A model generated the notes under the pieces. It made no database searches. It was not told the origin of the DNA and saw only the letters and a program-made list of their open reading frames with translations. A DNA stretch of 46,207 nucleotides from Candidatus Poseidoniaceae archaeon (lineage in GTDB: Archaea > Thermoplasmatota > Poseidoniia > Poseidoniales > Poseidoniaceae): NCBI GenBank assembly GCA_030750665.1, contig JASMHR010000004.1, forward strand, positions 1 to 46,207, written 5' to 3'. Shown here one piece after another: positions 29,484 to 39,400 of this stretch. The first letter of the stretch is position 1, and every line of letters begins with the position of its first letter. The position numbers and the translations under genes were made by a program.

Positions 29484-30914
29484 TCAGGGCAAATAGTGGG
29501 CTGCATGTGCTGCAAGAACCTGTGCTACACAGGCTGTCACGGCCTTACCGCAAGGAATGTGAGTGAATTCATTCGGGCCGTGAGCATTTGATTGCGGCCC
29601 AAGAAGTCCGGTAATCATGAATTCTGCCTGTGGATATTTAGTCTGTAACATCGGCATGAACGGTATCGTTCCGCCTTCTCCCATGAAACGTAATGGGTTG
29701 CCAAAATAGGCCTTGCTGGCCCCATCCAAGGCTTCAGAAATCCACGCTGACAATGGTTTGGCATGGAAACCATCCGCTGGCATCTCAATCTTGAAATTGA
29801 CTTCTGCATCGTGCGGAGGTTCCGACTCCAGAATACGCTTCATCACTTCAGCAGCCTTTGTGGAATCAACCCCTGCTGGAATTCTGCATGACAATTTGAG
29901 ATCGGTATTTGTACGAAGCACATTTCCTGCCTTTGACATATCTGGAATGCCTTCAACACCAGTGACTTCCAATGATGGCCTCCAGGTCCTGTTCAAAATC
30001 AATTCTGCCAGATCTTCACTGGGTGGCTTTGTCCCTTCCTTGAATGGGAACTTCTTCCATACTTCTTCACCTACAACCCGCGCTGCTTCCTTGGCCTGCT
30101 CGATTCGTTGTTCGGGAATTTCAACATTGAATTCCGGTATCAATATCTCTCCAGTGGAACTGTCTTCTATCCTCTCTAGAAGAGCCCTGGCAATTCTAAA
30201 GGAAGATGGAATGATTCCTCCGGCATCGCCAGAATGCACTCCTTGTTCACTCACCTCGATACTCAATGTGCCAATGACCAGACCTCTCAATGAAGTAGTG
30301 AGCCACAGATGTTCCCAATCTCCAGCCCCTGAATCCAGACAGACCACCAATGAAGGGATGCCAATCGTCTCCTCAAGGTGATCCAGATATGCGGGAAGAT
30401 CGGGAGAACCCGATTCCTCACTGGCTTCAACGATAATATGCAGATTCCCGTGTGGAATGCCCTGTCTTTGTAAGCCCCGAATGGCAGTAAGACTGGCGTA
30501 TGCTCCATAACCATCGTCAGCGCCACCGCGGCCGTACAATTTGTCTCCTCTACGTACAGGTTCCCATGGTCCAAGCCCTTCGAACCAACCAACGAACTCT
30601 GGTTGTTTGTCAGCATGTTGGTAGAGCAGTACAGTATCGTTAACCTGTCCTGGAACATGCATATGAATCAATGGTGTGCGCCCTTCCAGCCTGATTATCT
30701 GTAACTTCAAACCATTGATTGGTTGCTCATTACACCATGATGCAATGTGTTGAATTGCATCTTCAATATATCCATTAGCCTCCCAATCAGAATCAAAAGC
30801 AGGGGAAAGAGCGGGTATCCGAATGTACTCACTCAAACTAGGGATAATACTCCCTTCCCATTCCGAATCGCAGAAGTCCACTAATTCCTCGGCATCTACT
30901 CCAGCGCCCACCAT
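29484..30914 (-). CDS. M20 family metallopeptidase/dipeptidase (ORF extends to 31094, but start is probably ATG at 30914)
   Basis: VLLYQHADKQPEF, LYGRGGADDGYGAYASL, VEASEESGSPDL, MGEGGTIPF; upstream part antisense to the methyltransferase. Confidence 0.88.
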   Translation of the reverse strand: MVGAGVDAEELVDFCDSEWEGSIIPSLSEYIRIPALSPAFDSDWEANGYIEDAIQHIASWCNEQPINGLKLQIIRLEGRTPLIHMHVPGQVNDTVLLYQHADKQPEFVGWFEGLGPWEPVRRGDKLYGRGGADDGYGAYASLTAIRGLQRQGIPHGNLHIIVEASEESGSPDLPAYLDHLEETIGIPSLVVCLDSGAGDWEHLWLTTSLRGLVIGTLSIEVSEQGVHSGDAGGIIPSSFRIARALLERIEDSSTGEILIPEFNVEIPEQRIEQAKEAARVVGEEVWKKFPFKEGTKPPSEDLAELILNRTWRPSLEVTGVEGIPDMSKAGNVLRTNTDLKLSCRIPAGVDSTKAAEVMKRILESEPPHDAEVNFKIEMPADGFHAKPLSAWISEALDGASKAYFGNPLRFMGEGGTIPFMPMLQTKYPQAEFMITGLLGPQSNAHGPNEFTHIPCGKAVTACVAQVLAAHAAHYLP

Positions 30915-30964
30915 GTCAAAGCCACAACGGGGAAGTTGAAAGGCGATTCGCTCCACCGACCTCC

Positions 30965-31603
30965 ATGCCCAGCGACGAATCTGGAGATTGGAGAACGGCT
31001 GCCGAGGTCTTTCACGAGTGGGCTTTGATGGGCAAGGATGTTGGAATGGAAAAGGGACATGAGGCGGCTGTTGATGAGATGTTGGCCTTTGCAATCTCAG
31101 AGATTGCTACCCTTGGGAAAAGGTTCCATGCACTAGATGTCGGTTGTGGAAATGGATGGGTGGTCAGAAGATTAGCATCTCATCCACATTGTTCTAGAGC
31201 GGTGGGGATAGATGCAGCACCAGCGATGATCGATAAAGCAAGAGAACTGGATACAGATGGAGAATATCATCTCGTCAATCTACTGGAATGGTCGAGCGAG
31301 CCCTGTTTTGATCTGATTCATAGCATGGAAACCATGTATTATCTAGAGGATCCCGGAGAAGGTATCAAACATCTGACTAGTCTATTAACAGATAATGGAC
31401 TACTACTGATTGGTGTTGACCACTATGCAGAAAACGAATCAAGCCTTGATTGGCCACATCAGGTGAAGACAAAGATGACTACAATGTCTTCGCAACAATG
31501 GATTTCATGCTTTGAGATGGCGGGTCTAAATATCGTCAGAATCTGGAAAGCAGCCCCTCGAGAAGATTGGCTCGGTACTCTGGTCATAGCTGGAAGGAAA
31601 TGA
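30965..31603 (+). CDS. Class I SAM-dependent methyltransferase
   Basis: FHALDVGCGNGWVVRRLA, VGIDAAPAMIDKARE, FDLIHSMETMYYLEDPG. Confidence 0.9.
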   Translation: MPSDESGDWRTAAEVFHEWALMGKDVGMEKGHEAAVDEMLAFAISEIATLGKRFHALDVGCGNGWVVRRLASHPHCSRAVGIDAAPAMIDKARELDTDGEYHLVNLLEWSSEPCFDLIHSMETMYYLEDPGEGIKHLTSLLTDNGLLLIGVDHYAENESSLDWPHQVKTKMTTMSSQQWISCFEMAGLNIVRIWKAAPREDWLGTLVIAGRK

Positions 31604-34600
31604 TCACGATTCTGAGACCTTACCAAGAACTTGGCCCTTTGGACCACATAATCTGACTCGGCCACGATAATGTGGACAACTTCTGCATGCCTCTGCTGCA
31701 CTACCTGAAAGACGTTCTACAATATCCTCTGATATTTCTGTTACCTTCATCAATGATAGTATTGACAACAACTCAATCAATTTTTCTCTCTCTAACGCGA
31801 TGGAGCCTTCTTCGGAGACAAGTCTGCCATTTGCTGCAACATACAGTGCCGGAGGAAGTATGGTGCGTCGTTGCTCCTCTGGTTTTGCCAACTCCTGACT
31901 TTCCAATGCAAGAGCATACAACGCTAATTGCATCCGATGCTCCTGCAATAATTCTTGTTCTGCAACACTCATTTTCTCAGTTCCGGAAACTGTTTGTAAC
32001 GGGTCTCCAGAATCAGGATCAGTGACATTGAACTTCCCTCCGCAGCCTCTTGTCTTCAAATCGACCACAAGATATGCAGAACTTCCATCATCCTTACCAA
32101 GAGCGAGAACAAGATCGATTCTTCCCGTCATACTGGCAATAACGGTCTCGATATCTGCAATCGTCTTCGAACCAGATGGCGTCCAAGAGGAAAGAGCAAG
32201 GTTCCTTGCTGTACATAGACCAAGGTCGAATGGCATCTCGGTTCTCAATCCTTCAACCTTCCAACCGCGATACTCGCCTGTAATGCAGGCTTGCCCCAAT
32301 TCACCTCCAATCAATAATCCAGATAGAATTCGCATTCTTTCCTCAGTTTCAACCACATCGATATCAGGCGTCGAATATTCTTCAATCACCTGTTTCAAGA
32401 CCGAATCATCCAACATCCGCTGAGCAGAAGCGATGGTCCAATCGCGTGGAAGGGGAGGGGTTTCTTCCAATTCAATGACTGGATTCGGCAACCCAACCTC
32501 TACCAATCGGTGAAACAATGTTCCTAATGTTGCGGGGTCGGGTAATCCATGAACTGCAGTCTCAATATGAATCGAACCTAATGGCTCACTTGGCCATCCA
32601 TGATGAGATTCCAACCAATGCCGCCTAAGACAAGTGGCTGCAGTATCAACCGAAGAAGGAGCAAGTCTGATTCTTCTTCTTCTTTTCATTACGCCTCTGA
32701 CGCGAGGATTAGCAGAATTGTTTGCCAAGCCTTGTTCATGAATTCTTACTTGTTGCAATAGACTTCTGGCTTCTACACCCTCTATCATGAAACAGTCTGG
32801 ATCATGATACAGTGTCAATCGTGGCCCATTGGCAACTCCAATTCCAGAATCTGACCTTAGGGATGCTGGATTGAGAAATAATGTCCTATCTGGCGAGCCA
32901 TCCACAGGGAACGCCAAACTATCATCAACAGGCTTGATCAACCATGGGGAGTTCTCTTGTTGGGTAGAGATGGCTGCTGCCCTCAGGGCGTCCAACCACA
33001 TTGTACCCATATTTCTGCGACTACCTGGTTTGTGCTGAACTTGTATTGCGCCGCTCTGGTTCTGAGAAACTGTTCCAGGGCTACCAACTAGAATGAGATG
33101 ACTCTTGACACGGGTCATCGATACATACAGCAAACGTCGAGTCTCTGCTTCACTCTGGGCCTCAAGTAATGATTCGGCCAGCATCCACAACCCATGCGGA
33201 GACAGTTTGCCTGTTTTCCATGGTTTCACCCTACCTGCAATCAACTCAGGGGTTACGATGAGGTGATCTCGGGTGGTATTTGCCACCGAACGACGTCCTG
33301 CTTGGAACAATCCGGCAATAACCACTACCTTGGCTTGTAGACCCTTTGCAGCGTGAATTGTCATCAATCGAACACAACCACCCAATGCTGGAGCCTTGGC
33401 AGCAGGACCATCCTTGCCAAGAGCACTCAATTTCTCCAAACGCTCATGAATCCTGACTGCATTCCCGCCATTGGAACTAACCATGCCCCTGAGAATGTTG
33501 ATGAACATTTCAATCTCATTCCGTGCTGAAGGTTCGGACCAAGTCAACAACAAATCAGAATGGTTCACGGCATCTTCCACCGCTCTCAATAAGTCACCAT
33601 TCAGGGAATGTTGATACCATCTCTCCAATAACCTCCGTTCCATTTCGGTTCGAGCATTTCTGATCAATGCCTGGAATGGTTCTGTAGTACTCGCGGCAAA
33701 TGTCTGAGAAACCAATGCATCTTGCCAACCCAACAAACTGGAACGGGCAAGAGAAATCACCAGATCCGTTCTCGATGGATTAGATATCGCCCCAACCAAG
33801 GTACGTAATGCACGAGTAGCTGGCCTTTGGAGCAGTGGACCCATTTTATCTGCTGTTGATGGTATCCTCCATGCTTCCAGCCTTTTCATCAAGTCATCAA
33901 TATGCGTTCTGGTTGGTAACAACACCATGATATCCTCAGGGGCGACTCGTTCCATGGTGGGCAACTGCACCCATGTACTTCCCTCTTCTTGAGGAGAAGA
34001 AATTCGGGTCGATATTCCATTGATTAAACAATACAGGCGCCGCGCTATCATCTCATTCTCAAGATGGGCTCCTTTGGCCCTTGGAGATGAAAATGGGTCA
34101 AGAACTTCATTCAGATCCGAGCCGGGATCATCTGCAGCCCTTGGTACTGGTAGCAGCCATTCCAGACTACCGCGCTTGTCAATATGATGCGGACGTAGAG
34201 GTTGAGGATAGGCATACCATGGCCCTTCCAATCCATGATGCCGTTCAGAGAACACATCATCGCACAGGATGTTGATGGTCTGCAACAACCCCTCATCGGT
34301 TCGATGGTTGGTCGAGAGGTCGATATGCCCCTGCGCCCTTGCTTCTGCAACATCATGATTCGAGATACTTCCATCATCCTCAAGGTCGAATCTCCACCAC
34401 GAATACTTCTGTTCATATTTCGTGGGTTCAAATCTATCTGCTTGTACAAATGTCGAATGCACTCCGCTCCCTCCTTCTGGAGGACGGGGATCTCTGCTCA
34501 CTTCATTTGAATGAATATCTTGAATTCTGTGTTCATTCAATCCCTCTTCACGGTTGATTCCTCTGATAGTAGAAATCGCATTCCGCATGACTGTCACTTG

Positions 34601-36460
34601 AGCCTGCCTGAATCTGTAGATACTTTGTTTGACATCGCCCACGAGACAAATAGTGGGATCCCAAGGGCCTGAAGGAGCCTCTGGTTCTCCTGGCTCGAGG
34701 TGTCTTCTCCCCCACAATCTAGCAAGTAATCGCCATTGCTGAGGATTGGTGTCTTGAAACTCGTCTATGATGAATGCCCTGAAACGTCGTCTGATATTCC
34801 TGAGCAATTGCCATCTCATCTGAAGGTCCGTCTTTGCTTTCTCATCCTCTCCTGCCATCAATGCCTGCTCGATATGATGGTCCATCCATGGTTCATTCGT
34901 TAAATCATCCAAAGCACTGACCATAGCACGTGGATACCATGAGCGACAGATATCTGGGCATCTGGCCAATAACAGATCCTCTGCCATTCTCTGCATGTCA
35001 GAATGATCATGCATTCCAGAATGGCGTTTCATCTGCACCCTGATCATATCGACTGCCCTTAATACGATGAACAAATCCTGCATCATGTCAATCTGTAGAT
35101 TTGAACCCAATCTAGGGTTTTCTTTTGGCGCTGAAATCGGAATCTCTTCCAAGACATCCGGATTCATCTTGGTACCTGTTGGGGCGGGATTGGGTAATAC
35201 TGAGTCATCATGAAGTGCTGCTGCTCTTGCAACCGTTCTCAATCTGTTTCCAGTAGGAGTGGACAAGAGAGACCTGATGCATTCCGCTTGTTCAGCAGCA
35301 TCTTCCTTGATCTCATTCCTGATTCCGGCTGCAATGCTGTTCCACTTTCCTATCCCTTCAGGCCAACCACCATTCTGGTTTCCCTTAGGAGTCAGGCCTC
35401 TTGGCAGAACATTAGGCCTAACCGCAGAATATTGTGTGACCGAGGCCATGGTGATGAGAACATGGTGACACCACAATAATCGGTGCCAAGCATCTTCTCC
35501 AGGTCCAGCATTCAATAATTCATCCAACGCTCTTGTTCTGGTATCTTCTGATAATCCAGCACTCAATTCCAAAGCCTCAAATTGAGAACGGACAATATCA
35601 AGCCAAGCAAGACCATGCTCATGTATCGCTTCACTCAATTCAACGACGTCAGGGACCATTGATAGTAGCATATCTTCCACGGAACGGGCTGCATCATTTT
35701 CGTTTCTTCGTAGACGTCGCTGCCAAACCTTCTCGGCTTCCTCGACGAACAAGGACTGTTTGATCAGTCCTTTGATGATGGTCCCCGCAGTCTTCCTCCC
35801 CCCCATTGAAGCAGCCAACCTATCTCTAGCCTGTAACATCCCAAGGACATCTCCGACCAAACCAGCATCAAGGGCATCAAGTTCACTCTGTAGACACCAC
35901 AACAGATTGATTGCAGCATCATTGAGCAATGGGCCCTCTTCTTCAGCCATGGTCTGTGATACTGGAATCTCCTTGATCAACGACATATGTGGTGCAACAA
36001 GACGCGAAAGGAAACTATCGATGGTGCCTATTGGTGCACTATCGAGTAATGATGTCAATTGCTCCACAAATCCCTGTTTTCGTAAACGAGGATCGACAGT
36101 GGAACTCGATTCACCATCCGGTGCAGAAGCAAGACTTGAGAGGATTGAGCGAATCTTCTCCTTGAGTTCAGCAGCAGCTTTGACGGTGAAGGTGATGGCA
36201 ACGCATTCAGGTGGCAGCAAGCCGTTCCATTCATCCAATTCCTGTTGTTGACGACGAGGTACCCGTAATGCACCTTGTCCAGAAACCGGTTCTCTAGGCC
36301 CCTTTGGCAAGATTCTGCTGGCTCTTTGATCCTCACAGAGGATGTGTTCAATGTATCGAATCGACATGACCGTTGTCTTTCCTGTTCCTGCGCCGGCATC
36401 CATTATCAGGTGCCTATCAAGATCAAGACCGTGGCATTGGCTGCGATTCAGAGTCGTCAA
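31604..36460 (-). CDS. addA-like: UvrD/AddA-like superfamily 1 helicase with C-terminal PD-(D/E)XK nuclease domain
   Basis: Walker A MDAGAGTGKTTVMSIRYI; FIIDEFQDTNPQQWRLL; LVGDVKQSIYRFRQAQ; LMTIHAAKGLQAKVVVIAG; RRLLYVSMTRVKSHLIL; nuclease IDLVLALGKDDGSSAYLVVDLKTRG; start re-assigned to TTG 36460 (TTGA overlap with upstream stop). Confidence 0.9.
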   Translation of the reverse strand: MTTLNRSQCHGLDLDRHLIMDAGAGTGKTTVMSIRYIEHILCEDQRASRILPKGPREPVSGQGALRVPRRQQQELDEWNGLLPPECVAITFTVKAAAELKEKIRSILSSLASAPDGESSSTVDPRLRKQGFVEQLTSLLDSAPIGTIDSFLSRLVAPHMSLIKEIPVSQTMAEEEGPLLNDAAINLLWCLQSELDALDAGLVGDVLGMLQARDRLAASMGGRKTAGTIIKGLIKQSLFVEEAEKVWQRRLRRNENDAARSVEDMLLSMVPDVVELSEAIHEHGLAWLDIVRSQFEALELSAGLSEDTRTRALDELLNAGPGEDAWHRLLWCHHVLITMASVTQYSAVRPNVLPRGLTPKGNQNGGWPEGIGKWNSIAAGIRNEIKEDAAEQAECIRSLLSTPTGNRLRTVARAAALHDDSVLPNPAPTGTKMNPDVLEEIPISAPKENPRLGSNLQIDMMQDLFIVLRAVDMIRVQMKRHSGMHDHSDMQRMAEDLLLARCPDICRSWYPRAMVSALDDLTNEPWMDHHIEQALMAGEDEKAKTDLQMRWQLLRNIRRRFRAFIIDEFQDTNPQQWRLLARLWGRRHLEPGEPEAPSGPWDPTICLVGDVKQSIYRFRQAQVTVMRNAISTIRGINREEGLNEHRIQDIHSNEVSRDPRPPEGGSGVHSTFVQADRFEPTKYEQKYSWWRFDLEDDGSISNHDVAEARAQGHIDLSTNHRTDEGLLQTINILCDDVFSERHHGLEGPWYAYPQPLRPHHIDKRGSLEWLLPVPRAADDPGSDLNEVLDPFSSPRAKGAHLENEMIARRLYCLINGISTRISSPQEEGSTWVQLPTMERVAPEDIMVLLPTRTHIDDLMKRLEAWRIPSTADKMGPLLQRPATRALRTLVGAISNPSRTDLVISLARSSLLGWQDALVSQTFAASTTEPFQALIRNARTEMERRLLERWYQHSLNGDLLRAVEDAVNHSDLLLTWSEPSARNEIEMFINILRGMVSSNGGNAVRIHERLEKLSALGKDGPAAKAPALGGCVRLMTIHAAKGLQAKVVVIAGLFQAGRRSVANTTRDHLIVTPELIAGRVKPWKTGKLSPHGLWMLAESLLEAQSEAETRRLLYVSMTRVKSHLILVGSPGTVSQNQSGAIQVQHKPGSRRNMGTMWLDALRAAAISTQQENSPWLIKPVDDSLAFPVDGSPDRTLFLNPASLRSDSGIGVANGPRLTLYHDPDCFMIEGVEARSLLQQVRIHEQGLANNSANPRVRGVMKRRRRIRLAPSSVDTAATCLRRHWLESHHGWPSEPLGSIHIETAVHGLPDPATLGTLFHRLVEVGLPNPVIELEETPPLPRDWTIASAQRMLDDSVLKQVIEEYSTPDIDVVETEERMRILSGLLIGGELGQACITGEYRGWKVEGLRTEMPFDLGLCTARNLALSSWTPSGSKTIADIETVIASMTGRIDLVLALGKDDGSSAYLVVDLKTRGCGGKFNVTDPDSGDPLQTVSGTEKMSVAEQELLQEHRMQLALYALALESQELAKPEEQRRTILPPALYVAANGRLVSEEGSIALEREKLIELLSILSLMKVTEISEDIVERLSGSAAEACRSCPHYRGRVRLCGPKGQVLGKVSES

Positions 36461-39400
36461 GAGAATCCCCCCTTGAAAGCAATATCCAACCCACAAGACA
36501 TCTTCACTGGACAGTATGAGCACATCTTTGCAGAGGGTGTTGGATTTACCTGCCCTCTGCTTGCTGCTTCAACAACCCTTCCTGAAATCTCCAATCTGTG
36601 GCGCAACCAAGCCCTGAATGGAACACTCTTTGGGTCTGAATGTGATTCACCTCGTCGGCGGTGAAGAAGACTGCTAATATCAGTTCCAATATCTGCAACT
36701 TCGTCATTGATATCTGTTAGAACAGACTCGTCCAACTCCAAAAGATGGTTTGTCCACTCGCCAACCTCGCTCACCCCGACTGCAACTACCCTATCACCAG
36801 GATTGGCTAATTCCCAAGAGCGTGCATAAAGAGCAAGTTGGACTTCATTCAAAATCGCTGCCTTGTGGCGTTTGCCAATGTCTTTCTTCTCAGGTCCTTC
36901 GATGCTCTTGACTTCACGAATCACAATGTGTCGCAAAGATGAGTCATGGTCACCAATATCCAGATCAAGAGGTACTATCTCTTCCTTACCTTCCTCTCTT
37001 ATCCAACCATGTTTCTGAGGAAGAACCTCGATTCTATCTATTCTACCTGAAGCAGAAAATCTCCACTTTTCATCTCCGGCTTCTGGGGCAGAGGGTATCT
37101 CGATAATTGCACGACCACCATCAATTGAAACCATGTCCCATTCCATACAGACTATCCCGATACCTGTCAACCCCATCTCCCGTCTCAACATCGCTCCTAA
37201 TCTCCCTCCGATGATTATCGGTGCATCTTCATCATCTTCCCACTCAATCAATTCTTCAAGGGACAAACCCAACATGCTACGGCGTCGATGTGAAGCTACT
37301 GCATCACCACGCGCCAACCATGGAGCGATATTGAGAGCATGCCTCAAGGCGATAGACATGATTTCGGCCAATGGCCGTCTAGACGCTGCAAGATTCGAAC
37401 ATTTCTCATGATCATTGATTGCTCCTATCTCAAATCCCATCACTTCAGCCAATGTCAAGGCCAATACCTCGTGTACCAAAATGCCTCGTAATCTTCCATC
37501 CATATCCTCCTCGAAGGTTTCAGGTTCAGATGCCCTGAGTTGATGTTTGAGCCAACCCTTACGTGGACAATCCAACCAATCATGCAATCTAGATGCTGAC
37601 CATCGCATCTCAATCGGTTTGACTTCTGAAAATCCAAAGCGCTGATCCAATACTTCAACACCAGTACTTGGAAGACGAATTGGTCTGATGTCCACACTTG
37701 GTGTGCGCTTCTTTTTGGGATGTGGGCGACCGATGATTGGCCAAATTTCATTGAATCTTGGAGGTTGGACATCTTCTGGAAGAGTCCATGATTTCAACAG
37801 ATCGAGATCTTGACTTGATACGAGGGATGCCATCTCATCCTGATTCAAATATTCACCTGAAGGGCGCGATGGTATTCTGCTGTTTCTCTCTTCGATGACC
37901 TGAGACTCCCAACGAGTCAAGGCTGCACCTGGCGTCACCTGTTCTGCTTGACCTCCTGAGATTGCAGATAACCCCGCAGCCTGACGCCCATCTCTGAATC
38001 TTGGACCTTTAAGTTGCATAGAGAATCCTCCATCTTTCAAGAGTTCTATCGTCAACGGTTCGGGTCCGATTCCGTGCCCGATATCTTCCACTTGCAACGA
38101 CTTCCAACCTGGCATTAATCCTTCAGCGTGCAAAAGATACGAAGGGGGATTGAGCCATGAGAATCTGGTTTCCTGACCTACTTCATCAAGAATCTCAGCC
38201 CAATGTGTTCCTGCTGGATTTGATTCAGTGACACTAGTATCCATCACGATGACTTCTTTGGCTGCATGTAATACATGCCTGATCAAATGACGAGCAGAAC
38301 GCATAGGTGAATCTGGTCGTTCTACGCCCAATGCCAATCTATCACTCAGTTCCATCCAAGGAACTGCGGGCGAAGTGACTGGCCAAGCAGTTGATGAAAC
38401 CCCTGCGAGAATGACTGTGTCCGCATCACAACCAAGAGCCTGAGAAGGTGTCAATACTCTGAGTAATGCATCCTCAACACGTAATGAAACTTGATTGATT
38501 CCATCTATCAGACAATCCAATGCCTCTAGTGCCTTCCTACCGACAAGCGGTTCGGAAGATTCACTCGTCTTCTCCAGTCTTTGAACTGCTTCGATAAGAT
38601 TTCTCAATGCTCCTATTGAAGGTGGTGAGAGATTGGTCAATTCGACCCAGTCAACCATTTCCACGAAACCATCGAACCACCCATACATGTCTCCAATCTT
38701 TTCCGGTAATGGTAATGGCGATGAACTCGAACAACCGATTGATGGAACCTTTGCCAATACATCTTGTTGTATCTCATCCAACCATGGACACAGTCTGTGG
38801 GCGGTACACAAGATCCACCATTGAGTCTCCTCTCTGGCCCTCCTTCTCTCCTCGACAGATATCCAAGGGTGCTCAAATCGAGGTTCAGCAAGTGCTCTGC
38901 ACCATTGACCCAATGCGTATGGACCACCGCGGATATGGATTCCATGAGCAACTTCCACCAGCAATTCTGAATGTGGTCTTGGACGCCATTCTGGATTCTC
39001 TGGATGTGGAGCGACATCAAGCCATTGTTGAGACAATGGAAAGCCACTGTTGACATGAGACAACAATCTCTCTGGAGACCATGATTCATCCCCAAGTCCG
39101 ATGGCAAGCATCGTTCGAAGTGAGTGAATGGCTGACAATTCAGAGATAGGTGACGGCTTTGATTGCACAGACCATCCTGCTTCAGACAGGACTTCATGCC
39201 AGATTGAAGGGTCGCGGTTCACATCACCATCGACTACCATTATACTCTCAGTTCGTCGTTCCTTGGCAGTGTGTTCTTTTGCATCGAGCAAGGAGAGGAC
39301 CGAAGATATCTCGTCGCTTCCCTCCTCGAGTAGAATTCGATGCAATGATACTGTGCGCGTATTCTCAGACTGAGGTTCATGGTCAGGAACCCATAGGGGT

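Noticed and set aside
29713-30381. 222-aa plus-strand ORF antisense to the M20 peptidase
   Set aside because: No recognisable motif; overlaps a clear metallopeptidase on the other strand.
30915-31094. N-terminal 60 residues of the listed M20 ORF (MQRPTSHQQPPHVPFPFQHPC...)
   Set aside because: Low-complexity sequence antisense to the methyltransferase; start at MVGAGVDAEELVDF (30914) is far more plausible.
38637-39197. 186-aa minus-strand ORF in another frame of the AddB-like gene
   Set aside because: Alternative-frame overlap of a well-supported CDS, no family features.
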